Assembly (NCBI GenBank): GCA_964584315.1
Contig: CAZOZO010000008.1
Location: 16,898 to 80,897, forward strand
From: CAXXOK01 sp964584315
GTDB taxonomy: Bacteria > Bacillota > Clostridia > Christensenellales > Aristaeellaceae
Reading direction: 5' to 3'
Length of the DNA: 64,000 bases
The position numbers and the translations under genes were made by a program. Positions 49,333-59,234 of the stretch are shown piece after piece. The notes beneath the pieces were generated by a model that had not been told where the DNA came from, searched no databases, and saw nothing but the letters and a program-made list of their open reading frames with translations. Numbering within the stretch: position 1 is the first letter of the stretch; every line of letters starts with the position of its first letter.

Positions 49333-49848
49333 GTGGCCAATCCGGTGTTTGAGATCGTTATGCAAAACGGCGGCGTCATGAAAGGCGAGCTGTACCCCGA
49401 TATCGCACCCCAGTCGGTGGGCAATTTCATTGCGCTGGCCAACAGCGGCTTCTATGACGGGCTCATCTTCCACCGGTGCATCCCGGGGTTCATGATCCAG
49501 GGCGGCTGCCCCAAGGGGCAGGGCACTGGCGGGCCGGGCTACGCGATCCGCGGCGAGTTCGCCAAAAACGGCGTGAAGAACCCGCTCAAGCACACCGTAG
49601 GGGTGTTGAGCATGGCGCGCAGCATGATGATGGACAGCGCCGGCTCCCAGTTTTTTGTGATGACGAGCGACAGCCCCCACCTTGACGGCTCCTACGCGGG
49701 CTTTGGCAAGGTGCTCACGGGCATGGATGTTGCCGAGGCGATCGTGAACGCGCCGACCGACCGAAACGACAGGCCCACTGTGCCGCAGGTGATCCAGTCC
49801 ATCCGTGTGGAAACGGACGGGCAGGTGTACCCGTTCGATCAGATCTGA
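49333..49848 (+). CDS. Cyclophilin-type peptidyl-prolyl cis-trans isomerase
   Basis: The 171-residue protein catalyses proline isomerisation. It has the cyclophilin core: GELYPDIAPQSVGNFIALAN, FYDGLIFHRCIPGFMIQGGC (catalytic Arg and Phe region), GQGTGGPGYAIRGEF, LSMARSMMMDSAGSQFFVMT and YAGFGKVLTGMDVAEAI. No signal peptide, so it acts in the cytoplasm. GTG 49333 is chosen because AAAGG lies 8 bases upstream and the product then starts MANPVFEIVM; ATG 49324 would sit directly on the ribosome site. Confidence 0.93.
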   Translation: MANPVFEIVMQNGGVMKGELYPDIAPQSVGNFIALANSGFYDGLIFHRCIPGFMIQGGCPKGQGTGGPGYAIRGEFAKNGVKNPLKHTVGVLSMARSMMMDSAGSQFFVMTSDSPHLDGSYAGFGKVLTGMDVAEAIVNAPTDRNDRPTVPQVIQSIRVETDGQVYPFDQI

Positions 49849-49920
49849 CGCACCGTTTGCGCTCCGCCCTCGGGGAAAGGCGCGGCCACGCCGCGCATAT
49901 GGGCGATGGAGCATCAACCG

Positions 49921-52356
49921 ATGGAACTGCTCGCTCCGGCGGGCGATGAGGCGGCGCTGCGCGCGGCGGTCTGCGCCGGCGCGGATGCCGTATACCTGGG
50001 TCTGACGAGCTTTGGGGCCCGCGCCGCCGCGGCCAATTTCGACCCCGAAGCCTTTGAAAAAGCGGTCGCCTACGCACACCTGCACCATGTGCGGGTGTAT
50101 GTGGCGGTCAATACGCTGGTGCGGCAGGCCGAGCTTGCGGCTGTGTTTGGCGCGCTGCAAACCGTGGCCGCCTGCCGCGCGGACGCGGCCATCGTGCAGG
50201 ACATGGGCGTGCTTCGCATGGCGCGGGAAGCTTTTCCCGCGCTTCCTTTGCATGCCAGCACGCAGATGGCCCTGCACACCGCGGACGGCGTGCGCTGGGC
50301 GGCAACGCGCGGCATATGCCGCGTGGTGCTGGCGCGCGAATGCCCGCTTTCCGCCGTGCGAGAGGCGGTGCAGACCGGTGTGGAGGTGGAGGTGTTCACC
50401 CACGGCGCGCTGTGCGCGTCTGTCAGCGGGCAATGCCTCCTGTCCAGCATGGCGGGCGGGCGCAGCGGCAACCGCGGGCGCTGTGCACAGCCGTGCAGGC
50501 AGGCCGTGGCCTTCGGCGGCGAGAGCGCCGCGTTTTTGTCCATGAGGGACCTGTGCCTGCGCGACCACCTGCCCGCGCTTGCGGAGGCAGGCGTGACGGC
50601 CCTCAAGATCGAGGGGCGTCTCAAACGCCCGGAATATGTGGCCGTGGTGACCAGCATCTACCGAAACGCGCTGGATGCGCTGGCGCGCGGAGCGTTCAAG
50701 CCTGCTGACATCAAGGAGAAAAATGCGCTGCTCCAGATTTTTCAGCGGGGCGGCTTCACCAAAGGACACCTGATGGGTGCGGAGGATGCCGACCTGTGCG
50801 CCACGGCGCGCGTGGGGCACGGCGGGCTGGCCGTGGGTCGCGTGGCCGCCGTGCGCGGCGGGCTTGCCACCGTGAGCCTGACCCTGCCCCTGAACGATGG
50901 CGACAGCCTGCGCGTGGAGAGCGCCGCGGATGTGGAGCTGCGTTACGCGGGCCATGCCGAGGCGAGCACCGCAATCCTGCGCCTGCGCCCCGGCGAGGCC
51001 GTGCGCGCTGGCGACGCAGTGTACCGTACTGCAGACGCGCTGCAGCTTGCCGCAGCGCAGACGCTTGCCGAAAAACCCATCCCCGTTGCGATGCGGGCCG
51101 TGCTGCGCGCGGACGAGCCCATGCGCCTGACCGCAGGCGATGGGTGCATGAGCGTAACGGCAACCGGCGAAACGGCCCAAACACCGAAGAACCGGCCCCT
51201 GAGCGCGGAAGATATCGCCCGCCAGCTGGGCAAGCTGGGCGATACGCCCTTTGTACTGAAAGACGTGGTACAGGTGGATGCGGGCGAGGTGTTCGCGCCC
51301 GTGTCGGCGCTGAACGCGCTTCGCCGCGACGTGCTGGACAGGCTGGCCGAGGCCCGCCGGGCAGCATTCTACGGGGAGGCACGCGAACGCGCTCGTGTTG
51401 CCGCATTGGTAACACACCCGCAGACCTATGATGCATACACCGCCGCGCAGCCGCCGATACCCAACGCTGGCGCGCGGGACGCGAACGCCCAAGCGGCCGA
51501 AGCACTGCCGCAATACCTTGTCAAAACCCTCGCGGCGCGCTTTTCCGACCCCATCATGGGGCAGGATTTGCTTGGCGCGGGCGCGAACCTTCTTCTATAT
51601 GCCCCCGCCGATATCCGCGCGACGGCGCTGGCGGAGGCGTTGCCCCGCCTGCCGGATGGCGCATGGCTTGCCCTGCCCCCGCAGGTAAGCGAGGCAGCCT
51701 TTCAGGATATCCGTCCGCTGCTGGCGGCTTCGGACTGCCGCCTTGGCGGCGTGGCGCTGGGCAGCGTGGGGCAACTGGGGTTTGATATTCCGCTGCCCGT
51801 GTCGTTGGGCGAGGGCGTGCCCATCCTGAACCGCGAGGCGGCGCGCGAGCTGCTCACGCCCGGCATCGCCTTCAGCGTGCTGTGGCCGGAGCTGAGCCGA
51901 GAGGATATGGATGCGCTGGCCCCGCAAGGCTGGCCCACGCTGTTGCCCGTGTATGGGCGCGAGCGCGTGATGTTACTGAACCACTGCCCCGAGCGCGTGC
52001 GGCTCGGGCTGAACCGCGGACGCTCCGCCTGCGCGCTGTGCGGTCCGGATGACCGCGCCTGCGCCGCCCCCGATGCGGCACTGACCGACCGCATCGGCTA
52101 TCGCTTCCCCATGACGCGGATGCGCGCGCCGGAGGGGTGCGTGGTGGAAGTGCACAACGCCCTGCCAACCGACCTGGCCCGGCACGACGCGCGCCGCAGG
52201 GAGCTTGGCGCAGGCATGCTGCTTCGCTTTACTGTTGAAACGGCGGCGGAAGCAGTGGCCGTTACGGCGCGGTTCGCGCGACTGATGGCATCGGGCGTAT
52301 GCGAACCGGCCGAAGGGCAGGCCACCGCAGGGCATTTCCTGCGCGGAGTGGAGTAA
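49921..52356 (+). CDS. Peptidase U32 family protein (RlhA-like), with extra C-terminal Cys cluster
   Basis: U32 proteins include collagenase-like peptidases and the 23S rRNA hydroxylase RlhA. The 811-residue product starts MELLAPAGDEAALRAAVCAG and has HGALCASVSGQCLLSSMAGG, RSGNRGRCAQPCRQAVAF (four Cys that may hold an iron-sulfur cluster) and ALKIEGRLKRPEYVAVVTSI. A DUF3656-type middle region follows. The C-terminal domain has a second set of Cys (NHCPERVRL, CALCGPDDRACA). ATG 49921 has GGAG 9 bases upstream. It precedes mutS2; similar order occurs in other Clostridia. RNA hydroxylation rather than proteolysis is the more likely role for this length (inference). Confidence 0.88.
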   Translation: MELLAPAGDEAALRAAVCAGADAVYLGLTSFGARAAAANFDPEAFEKAVAYAHLHHVRVYVAVNTLVRQAELAAVFGALQTVAACRADAAIVQDMGVLRMAREAFPALPLHASTQMALHTADGVRWAATRGICRVVLARECPLSAVREAVQTGVEVEVFTHGALCASVSGQCLLSSMAGGRSGNRGRCAQPCRQAVAFGGESAAFLSMRDLCLRDHLPALAEAGVTALKIEGRLKRPEYVAVVTSIYRNALDALARGAFKPADIKEKNALLQIFQRGGFTKGHLMGAEDADLCATARVGHGGLAVGRVAAVRGGLATVSLTLPLNDGDSLRVESAADVELRYAGHAEASTAILRLRPGEAVRAGDAVYRTADALQLAAAQTLAEKPIPVAMRAVLRADEPMRLTAGDGCMSVTATGETAQTPKNRPLSAEDIARQLGKLGDTPFVLKDVVQVDAGEVFAPVSALNALRRDVLDRLAEARRAAFYGEARERARVAALVTHPQTYDAYTAAQPPIPNAGARDANAQAAEALPQYLVKTLAARFSDPIMGQDLLGAGANLLLYAPADIRATALAEALPRLPDGAWLALPPQVSEAAFQDIRPLLAASDCRLGGVALGSVGQLGFDIPLPVSLGEGVPILNREAARELLTPGIAFSVLWPELSREDMDALAPQGWPTLLPVYGRERVMLLNHCPERVRLGLNRGRSACALCGPDDRACAAPDAALTDRIGYRFPMTRMRAPEGCVVEVHNALPTDLARHDARRRELGAGMLLRFTVETAAEAVAVTARFARLMASGVCEPAEGQATAGHFLRGVE

Positions 52357-52585
52357 AGGGGCATGAGGCGCAACTGTCGCCTAAGGCTGCTGCAATAAGG
52401 GCATCGTAGCCCACAGGTACAGGGCGCGGAGCGTCAGGAAGCCTACAAGGCCCATCGCCGCCATATCCCGCCTTGCTTGGGCAAGGCGATTGAACGAAGA
52501 TACCGCCGGAAACGGCTTTTGATCGTGCGCGCCGCCCATCGCAGAAGATGGCAAGGCGGCCCATCACCGAAGGAGGAACATCCCC

Positions 52586-54940
52586 ATGGAGCTGAACCGC
52601 GAGTTGCGGGTGCTGGAGTTTACCAAGATACGTGACCGGCTGGCGGACTACTGCGTGACCCCGATGGGCGCGGAGCTTTGCCAGCGCCTGATCCCATACC
52701 ATGACCTGAGCGAAGTGACCCGCGCGCTGGACGAGACCGAGGAAGCCGTTACCCTGATCGCCTACATGGGCGGGCAGCCGCTCAGCTGGTTTGGCGACGT
52801 GCGCGAGCAGCTGTTGCTGGCGGAGAAGGGCGCGAGCCTTTCCCCGCGCGCGCTTTTGGATGTGTCAGCCTGCCTGCGCGCCGCGCGCACGGCCCGCGCC
52901 TCGCTGGTCAAGGACAGGGAGGATACCCCCATCCTGACCGGCCTTGCCTCGCGGCTGACCGCCCTGCCTTCCGTGGAGCAGGAGATCACCGAAGCCATCC
53001 TCAGCGAAGAGGAAATTGCCGACCGCGCCTCGGCGGAGCTCGCGCAGATCAGGCGGCAGATCCGTTCCGCCAACGAGCGCATGCGCGACAAGCTGAACCA
53101 GATGATCCGCTCTTCCAGCTTCTCCAAGTATTTGCAGGACAGCATCATCACCATGCGGGGCGACCGCTACTGCATCCCCGTCAAGGCGGAGTGCCGCGCG
53201 AACGTGCCCGGCCTGGTGCACGACCAGAGCGCCACGGGCGCCACGCTGTTTGTGGAGCCCATCGCCGTGGTGGAGATGGGCAACGACCTTAAGCAGCTGC
53301 ACGCGCGCGAGCAGCAGGAGATCGCCCGTATCCTTGCGGCGCTCTCGGCGCAGATCGCGCCGCACGCGCCGGAACTGCGTAACAACATCGACATCCTCAG
53401 CCACCTTGATTTCGCCTTCGCCAAGGGCATGTTGGCGCGCGAGATGCGCGCCGCGCTGCCCAAGCTGAACGCGCGCGGCTATATCAAGATCATCCGGGGG
53501 CGGCATCCGCTGATCGACCCGGAAACCGTGGTGCCCAGCAACCTTTGGCTGGGCGACGAGTTCACCACGCTGATCATCACCGGCCCCAACACCGGCGGCA
53601 AAACCGTGACGCTCAAGACCGTGGGGCTGCTCACGCTGATGGCGCAGGCGGGCCTGCACGTGCCCGCGGAGCTGGGCACCGAGATTGCGGTGTTTGAGCA
53701 TATCTATGCCGATATTGGCGACGAGCAGTCCATCGAGCAGTCGCTCTCCACCTTCTCCAGCCACATGAAAAACATTGTGGATATCATGGGCCGCGTGACG
53801 GGCCGCGACCTGGCGCTCTTTGACGAGCTGGGCGCGGGCACCGACCCCACCGAGGGTGCTGCGCTGGCGCAGACAATCCTGACCGAGCTGCTGGCGCGCG
53901 GCGTGCGCACCATGGCCACCACGCACTACAGCGAGCTTAAGGCTTTTGCCCTTTCCACCCGCGGTGTGGAAAACGCGAGCGTGGAATTTGACGTGCAAAC
54001 GCTGCGGCCCACGTTCCGCCTGTCCATCGGCATCCCCGGCAAGAGCAACGCCTTTGAGATCAGCCGCAAGCTGGGCCTGTCGGAAGCGCTGATCGACGGG
54101 GCGCGGCAGCTGCTCTCGCAAAACGACGTGCGCTTTGAGGACGTGATCGCCAACGCGGAGTACCACCGCCAGATCGCCGAGCGCGAGCGCAAGATGGCGG
54201 AGGAGACGCATCAGGAGACGGTTCGCCTGCGCGACGAGGCCGAGAAGCTGCGTCGCGAGATGGAGCAGAGCCGTGAAAAGAACTTAAAGAAGGCCAAGGA
54301 GGACGCCAAGCGCGTGATGGAAAACGCGCGGCGCGAGGCCGAGGCGATCATCGGCGAGCTCAAGGCCATCAAAAAACAGGCGCAGACTCCCGAGCATGAG
54401 GTGCAGGCGCTCAGGAAGCGCATGGAGAAGGGTATCGACGAGCTGAGCGAGGGCCTTTCCATGCCCAGCGAGGCGCACTTTACGCCCCCCAAGACCGTGC
54501 GCCTGGGCGAGCAGGTGGAGATCGTGAACCTGAAAACCCGTGGCACCGTGCTCACCCTGCCGGACGGCAAGGGCGAGGTGCAGATACAGGCGGGCATCAT
54601 GAAGCTGAAAGCGCACCTGTCGCAGCTGCGCATCGTGGAAGCGCCGCAGGAGAAGAAGAGCACCGTGCTTGCCAAGACGGGCGCGGCCAGCCGCAACGTG
54701 CCCATGGAGCTGGACGTGCGCGGCATGGCGCAGGACGAGGCGCTGCCCGAGGTGGACAGGTATCTGGACGAGGCGACGCTCGCGGGCCTGCACGAGGTGA
54801 GCATCATACACGGCAAGGGTACGGGCGTACTCCGCACAGGCATCCACCGCCACCTGAAGGGCCATATGGATGTAAAGAGCTTCCGCCTTGGCATATACGG
54901 CGAAGGTGAGGACGGCGTAACCGTCGTGACCCTGAAATAG
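52586..54940 (+). CDS. mutS2: Endonuclease MutS2 / ribosome-rescue factor
   Basis: The 784-residue protein has the MutS2 order: N-terminal core with clamp (ELNRELRVLEFTKIRDRLAD, YCIPVKAECRANVPGLVHDQ), ABC-type ATPase (Walker A TGPNTGGKTVTLKT, IGDEQSIEQSLSTFSSHMKN, Walker B ALFDELGAGTDPTEGAALA, switch TTHYSELKAFA), coiled-coil (residues 520-620), KOW-like part, and C-terminal Smr nuclease domain (ELDVRGMAQDEALPEVDRYL, VSIIHGKGTGVLR). It splits collided ribosomes or counteracts recombination in Firmicutes. AAGGAGG precedes the ATG. The 229 bases before it show no gene. Confidence 0.96.
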   Translation: MELNRELRVLEFTKIRDRLADYCVTPMGAELCQRLIPYHDLSEVTRALDETEEAVTLIAYMGGQPLSWFGDVREQLLLAEKGASLSPRALLDVSACLRAARTARASLVKDREDTPILTGLASRLTALPSVEQEITEAILSEEEIADRASAELAQIRRQIRSANERMRDKLNQMIRSSSFSKYLQDSIITMRGDRYCIPVKAECRANVPGLVHDQSATGATLFVEPIAVVEMGNDLKQLHAREQQEIARILAALSAQIAPHAPELRNNIDILSHLDFAFAKGMLAREMRAALPKLNARGYIKIIRGRHPLIDPETVVPSNLWLGDEFTTLIITGPNTGGKTVTLKTVGLLTLMAQAGLHVPAELGTEIAVFEHIYADIGDEQSIEQSLSTFSSHMKNIVDIMGRVTGRDLALFDELGAGTDPTEGAALAQTILTELLARGVRTMATTHYSELKAFALSTRGVENASVEFDVQTLRPTFRLSIGIPGKSNAFEISRKLGLSEALIDGARQLLSQNDVRFEDVIANAEYHRQIAERERKMAEETHQETVRLRDEAEKLRREMEQSREKNLKKAKEDAKRVMENARREAEAIIGELKAIKKQAQTPEHEVQALRKRMEKGIDELSEGLSMPSEAHFTPPKTVRLGEQVEIVNLKTRGTVLTLPDGKGEVQIQAGIMKLKAHLSQLRIVEAPQEKKSTVLAKTGAASRNVPMELDVRGMAQDEALPEVDRYLDEATLAGLHEVSIIHGKGTGVLRTGIHRHLKGHMDVKSFRLGIYGEGEDGVTVVTLK

Positions 54941-55080
54941 CGCCTCACCGCAGGGCGGCTATGAGACTCAATTTTGCTTATCCACGGTCCTGTGCCCCGC
55001 ATGCCGCGGGGCGGCCCTGCTACCCATGAATCGCACATCCGCCGCGCGGCGGCCAACGACTAACGCGGGAGGGAATCATT

Positions 55081-55782
55081 GTGTCCGACAAACAGAGAAT
55101 CCTGCTGGTGGACGACGACCGCAACATCAGCCACCTGATCCGGCTGTATCTGGAAAAAGAAGGTTTCGAGGTGTGCGAGGCCGCGCGCGGCGACGAGGGG
55201 CTGGCCGCCTTCAAGCGGCAGGCGCCCTCGCTGGTGCTGCTGGACGTGATGCTGCCCGGCGTGGACGGGCTGGAGGTGCTGCGCGAGATTCGCAAGACCA
55301 GCAAGACCCCCGTCATCATGCTCACCGCGAAGGACGAGACGTTTGATAAGGTGCTGGGGCTAGAGCTGGGCGCGGACGACTATATCACCAAGCCCTTTGA
55401 AAACAAGGAGCTGGTGGCCCGCGTGAAGGCGGTGCTGCGCCGCGTAAACGTCGAGCAGGCCCCGGAGGGCGCGGACGATATGCTCACATTCCCGGAGCTG
55501 TCGGTCAGCCTCGCGCGCTATGAGGTGACTTACGAGGGCAAGCCCGTGGAGATGCCGCCCAAGGAGCTGGAGGTGCTCTACTTCCTCGCCTCGCACCCGA
55601 ACATGGTGTTCACCCGCGAGCAGCTGCTGGAGCGCGTGTGGGGGTTTGACTTCTTCGGCGATAGCCGCACGGTGGATGTGCACATCAAGCGCCTGCGCGA
55701 GAAGCTGGTCGGCTGCGAGCAGCACGGCTGGGAGATCCACACCGTGTGGCGCGTCGGCTATAAATTCGAGACGCGGCAGTAA
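55081..55782 (+). CDS. OmpR/PhoB-family response regulator
   Basis: The 233-residue regulator has a receiver (RILLVDDDRNISHLIRLYLE, phospho-acceptor in LVLLDVMLPGVDG, IMLTAKDE, DDYITKPFENKELVARVKAV) and a winged helix (PPKELEVLYFLASHPNMVFT, EQLLERVWGFDFFGDSRTVD, VHIKRLREKL). GTG start at 55081 with GGGAGGG upstream; no in-frame ATG fits better. It pairs with the sensor kinase that begins 13 bases downstream. Input signal and targets are unknown. Confidence 0.95.
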   Translation: MSDKQRILLVDDDRNISHLIRLYLEKEGFEVCEAARGDEGLAAFKRQAPSLVLLDVMLPGVDGLEVLREIRKTSKTPVIMLTAKDETFDKVLGLELGADDYITKPFENKELVARVKAVLRRVNVEQAPEGADDMLTFPELSVSLARYEVTYEGKPVEMPPKELEVLYFLASHPNMVFTREQLLERVWGFDFFGDSRTVDVHIKRLREKLVGCEQHGWEIHTVWRVGYKFETRQ

Positions 55783-55795
55783 TTAGAGGGTAAAA

Positions 55796-57307
55796 ATGTT
55801 TCACAGCATGTTTTCGCGCCTGTTTATGATCCTGCTGCTCATCATCCTTGTGGTGGTGTTCGTAGGCGCGGGCTTTTCGATTCTCACCATCCGCAGCAAC
55901 ATGATCCAGAGCCGGATGGAGAGCCTGCTCGTGCAGGCGCGCGAGATCGCCTTTCTCGCCAGCCAGGTGGACGATTCCACCCTCGCGGGCTATCTGGGCA
56001 TCTCCACGCCCACGGAAACCTACCTGCAATGGAAGGCGGGCAAGGTGTTTGAGGACTACGGCGCCTATATCCTGATTGTGGACCGCAACGGCGTGGTCAA
56101 GGATAACATGATCAACGCGATCAAGAGCATCCCGGACACGGTGGAGAGCCTTTCAACCACCGACGTGACGGACGCGCTGCGCGAGGTGCTCGCCGGCAAG
56201 GAAATACAGGCGCGCATCACCAACGCGGCCAAGGGCACGGTGTTTACCGTTGCGGTGCCGTGGGTGCAAAACGGCGACGTGCTGGGCGCGGTGTTCATCC
56301 ACACCAGCGCGCAGATCATCGAGGCGGAGTACCGCGGGGTCGTATTGCAGATTGTGGCGGGTTTCTCCATCGCGGCGCTGGTATCGGCGGCGTGCGCGCT
56401 GCTCTACACCCGCAGCATCGTAAAGCCCATCACGGTCATCACCCGCGCGGCGGAGGACATGAGCCGCGGGCGGTTTGCCGCGCGCGCGGCGGTGATGGGC
56501 GTCAGCGAGGTGCGGCAGCTGGCCGGGGCGTTTAACGTCATGGCGGATAAGCTCGCCCAGGTGGAGGAAAACCGCCGCGAGTTTGTCGCCAACGTGAGCC
56601 ACGAGCTGCGCTCGCCCGTGACCAGCATCCACGGCTTTGTGGAGGGGATGCTGGACGGCACCATTCCCGAAACGGAGCGCGGCCACTATTTGCAGGTGGT
56701 CAGCGACGAAACCAACCGCCTGAAAAAGCTCATCAACGACCTGTTGGAGCTGAGCCGCATGGAGAAGGGCGCGGTACCGCTGCATGTGACGACGTTTGAC
56801 ATCAACGAATCCATCCGCCGCGTGATCATCGGGCGCATGAACGATATCGACGCGCGCGGCATTCAGCTGCACCTGGAGTTTGAGACGGAGCCCTGCCCCG
56901 TGCGCGCGGATCAGGACCGCATCGCGCAGGTGGTATACAACCTGACCGACAACGCGCTTAAATTTATTAATGACCGGGGGAACTTGACAATCCGCACCCG
57001 TTTGGTGCATGATAAGGTATCGGTGTCTGTGGCAAATGACGGAGCTCCCATCCTCCCGGAGGATCGTCCGCATATATTTGAACGGTTTTATAAGGCGGAT
57101 AAGGCGCATACCGTCGGCAAGGGCTCGGGCACCGGCCTTGGGCTGAGTATTTGTATGCGCATCCTTGAGCAGCACGGCCAGACCATCCGCCTGCTGCCGA
57201 CAGAGGTCGGCGCGGCGTTTGAGTTCACGCTGGAATCGGGCAGCAGGGCGATGCCGCTTGGCGAGGGCGACGGCAGGCGAGAGCAGCGCGCGGCGGAAAG
57301 GGAGTAG
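55796..57307 (+). CDS. Sensor histidine kinase
   Basis: A 503-residue membrane kinase: first helix LFMILLLIILVVVFVGAGFS, an extracytoplasmic sensor of about 135 residues with a PAS/Cache-like strand pattern (DYGAYILIVDRNGVVKDNMI, GDVLGAVFIHTSAQIIEAEY), second helix GFSIAALVSAACALLYTRSI, HAMP (VKPITVITRAAEDMSRGRF), the phospho-His in FVANVSHELRSPVTSIHGFV, and the ATPase (VVYNLTDNALKFINDRG, GSGTGLGLSICMRILEQHG). GAGGG before ATG 55796. Phosphorylates the response regulator encoded upstream; aroK begins 8 bases after its stop, so it may be in the same transcript. Confidence 0.95.
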   Translation: MFHSMFSRLFMILLLIILVVVFVGAGFSILTIRSNMIQSRMESLLVQAREIAFLASQVDDSTLAGYLGISTPTETYLQWKAGKVFEDYGAYILIVDRNGVVKDNMINAIKSIPDTVESLSTTDVTDALREVLAGKEIQARITNAAKGTVFTVAVPWVQNGDVLGAVFIHTSAQIIEAEYRGVVLQIVAGFSIAALVSAACALLYTRSIVKPITVITRAAEDMSRGRFAARAAVMGVSEVRQLAGAFNVMADKLAQVEENRREFVANVSHELRSPVTSIHGFVEGMLDGTIPETERGHYLQVVSDETNRLKKLINDLLELSRMEKGAVPLHVTTFDINESIRRVIIGRMNDIDARGIQLHLEFETEPCPVRADQDRIAQVVYNLTDNALKFINDRGNLTIRTRLVHDKVSVSVANDGAPILPEDRPHIFERFYKADKAHTVGKGSGTGLGLSICMRILEQHGQTIRLLPTEVGAAFEFTLESGSRAMPLGEGDGRREQRAAERE

Positions 57308-57315
57308 AGCGGCAC

Positions 57316-57831
57316 ATGGAGCGGCATATCTTTCTGGTGGGGATGCCCGGCAGCGGCAAGAGCGCTTTGGGGCGACGCGTGGCGCTCAAGTTGCAGACAC
57401 CCTACCTGGATACGGACGCATACCTGACCGAGATCACCGGGTTAAACACCGCACAGATTTATGAAATCTATGGAGAAACGGCTTTCCGCGACGGCGAGAC
57501 CCGTCTGCTGCGCGAATTGATCAGCGCGACGCCGGGCATCATCTCCACCGGCGGGGGCACGGCGCTGCGGGAGGAGAACCGCAGGCTGATGCGCACGCAC
57601 GGCTATGTGGTGCTGATTGACCGGCCCATCGACGATATTTTGATGGACATCCGCGCGGAGAAGCGCCCGCTGCTGGCGCAGAAGGGCCGCGAGGAGATCG
57701 AGCGCATCTATGAGGAGCGCATGCCCATCTACCGCGGCGTGGCGGATTATGTGCTGGATAACGGCAACGGCTTCCATAACGGGCTGGCGGCGCTGGAGCA
57801 GATCGCGAGGCGGCTGGGGGCCAAGGGATAA
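57316..57831 (+). CDS. aroK: Shikimate kinase
   Basis: Phosphorylates shikimate in the aromatic amino-acid pathway. The 171-residue protein has Walker A GMPGSGKSALGRRVA, the shikimate site in YLDTDAYLTEITG and FRDGETRLLRE, GIISTGGGTALREENRRL (Walker B-like) and RPLLAQ in the lid. ATG 57316 lies 8 bases after the kinase stop. The hairpin at 57892-57921 ends the transcript. Confidence 0.95.
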   Translation: MERHIFLVGMPGSGKSALGRRVALKLQTPYLDTDAYLTEITGLNTAQIYEIYGETAFRDGETRLLRELISATPGIISTGGGTALREENRRLMRTHGYVVLIDRPIDDILMDIRAEKRPLLAQKGREEIERIYEERMPIYRGVADYVLDNGNGFHNGLAALEQIARRLGAKG

Positions 57832-57891
57832 AGAGACCACAAGAAACCAATAGCGGATTGCAAAGACAGATACAAAACCAAACAAATCACA

Positions 57892-57921
57892 AAGCCCCCG
57901 AAGGTGAACCTTCGGGGGCTT
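57892..57921. terminator. Bidirectional terminator between aroK and the zinc operon
   Basis: Perfect 13-base stem AAGCCCCCGAAGG/CCTTCGGGGGCTT with loop TGAA between convergent genes. Confidence 0.85.
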
Positions 57922-57957
57922 CGCTTTGCAGGTATCCATGCGCCGCTATGTTGCGCT

Positions 57958-58407
57958 TTACTGTGTCACAAACTCCAACCCGCGCTCCGCCTTCACATCC
58001 AGTGAAATAAGCCGGAGCTGCAGATACGGCGCGCCATCCTCCTCGTACTGCTCCAGCACGCCCACGGCGCGCACCCAGTCGTTCAGCGCAGGGTAGACGG
58101 CGGCGGGGTCGTCCCAAACGACCTCCAGCCCGGTGTAGCCGTCGTTGCCGCAGCAGCCGGGCGATTTGCGATATACCGTGCGGTACACGGCACCGGTGGC
58201 CTCGTCGGTGTAGATGTCAAACATCCCTTCCAGCGCGATGGTCTTGCCCAGGTAATCCGGCGTGTTGATGAAAAGCTCGGTCAACTGGGTCAGGAACATC
58301 TTCTCACGCACATCCAGGTCGATGTTCACATCGCCGCCCTCGGCGAGGGCGGCCGTGCCTGACAGGCACAGCGCGAGGGAAAGCAGGGCAGCCATAAGCC
58401 GTTTCAT
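57958..58407 (-). CDS. Secreted protein with DUF1980-like domain, last gene of the zinc operon
   Basis: A 149-residue secreted protein with signal peptide MKRLMAALLSLALCLSGTAALA. The mature part (FINTPDYLGKTIALEGMFDI, SPGCCGNDGYTGLEVVWDDP, NDWVRAVGVLEQYEEDGAPY, LRLISLDV) matches the C-terminal half of DUF1980/TIGR03943 proteins, which contain a CCxxD motif and are often next to zinc transporters or Zur-controlled GTPases. AAGGAGG lies before ATG 58407, which overlaps the znuB stop (ATGA). Cys-Cys may bind metal. Role in zinc handling outside the cell is inferred from position. Confidence 0.75.
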   Translation of the reverse strand: MKRLMAALLSLALCLSGTAALAEGGDVNIDLDVREKMFLTQLTELFINTPDYLGKTIALEGMFDIYTDEATGAVYRTVYRKSPGCCGNDGYTGLEVVWDDPAAVYPALNDWVRAVGVLEQYEEDGAPYLQLRLISLDVKAERGLEFVTQ

Positions 58408-59234
58408 GCAAGACGCCTCCTTTTTTGCAGTGCGCCGAACGCGCTGAAGGTGAGGAATACGATCAGGTTCACCGCCACGATGCTCGCGCCCGTCGCCAGC
58501 GAGAACGCGTAGGACAAGCCCATGCCCACCGCGAAGCAGAATATAGACAGGATGGCCGAAACGATGACCACCGAGCGAAAGCGCCTGCACACGCGCATGG
58601 CCGTGAGCGCGGGGAAGATGATGAGGCTGGAAATGAGCATGGCGCCCATCAGCCGCATGCCCAGCACCACGGTGACGGCCGTGAGCATGGACAGCAACAG
58701 GTTGTACAGCCCTGCGTTCAGCCCGGTGGCGCGCGCGAACGTCTCGTCGAACGTAACGGCGAACAGCCGGTGGTAGAAGAAGATAAACAGGATCAGCACC
58801 ACCGCGCCCAGCACCAGGGACAGCCGCACGTCCGTCGTACTCATGGCCAGGATGGAGCCGAACATGTAGTTGCACACATCGGTGGTCATGCCCTTTTTGA
58901 GCGTGATGGCCAGCACGCCGATGGCCAGCGAACTGGTGGAGATGATCGCTACCGCCGCGTCGCCCTTGATTTTGCCCGATTCGCTGAGCCGCAGCAGCAG
59001 GAAGGCTGCCAGCATCACCACGGGGATGGAGACCGACAGCGGCGCGAGGCCCATCGCCATGGCGACTGCCAGCGAGCCAAAGCCCACGTGCGAGAGGCCG
59101 TCGCCGATCATCGAATACCGCTTGAGCACGAGGTTCACGCCCAGCAGCGCCGCACACAGCGACACCAGCCCGCCCACGACCAGCGCGCGCACGATAAAGT
59201 TATAGGACAGGAGCTCCGCAAGCCAGTCAAGCAT
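58404..59234 (-). CDS. znuB: Zinc/manganese ABC transporter permease
   Basis: A 276-residue permease of the ABC-3 family with about eight membrane helices: VVGGLVSLCAALLGVNLVLK, the conserved cytoplasmic KRYSMIGDGLSHVGFGSLAV and IKGDAAVAIISTSSLAIGVL, then LMGAMLISSLIIFPALTAMR. It overlaps znuC by 8 bases and the next gene by 4, so the block is tightly coupled. Confidence 0.92.
   Translation of the reverse strand: MLDWLAELLSYNFIVRALVVGGLVSLCAALLGVNLVLKRYSMIGDGLSHVGFGSLAVAMAMGLAPLSVSIPVVMLAAFLLLRLSESGKIKGDAAVAIISTSSLAIGVLAITLKKGMTTDVCNYMFGSILAMSTTDVRLSLVLGAVVLILFIFFYHRLFAVTFDETFARATGLNAGLYNLLLSMLTAVTVVLGMRLMGAMLISSLIIFPALTAMRVCRRFRSVVIVSAILSIFCFAVGMGLSYAFSLATGASIVAVNLIVFLTFSAFGALQKRRRLA

Noticed and set aside
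49156..51513. A 785-codon open frame on the minus strand
   Set aside because: Antisense of the isomerase and U32 genes, both with recognisable motifs.
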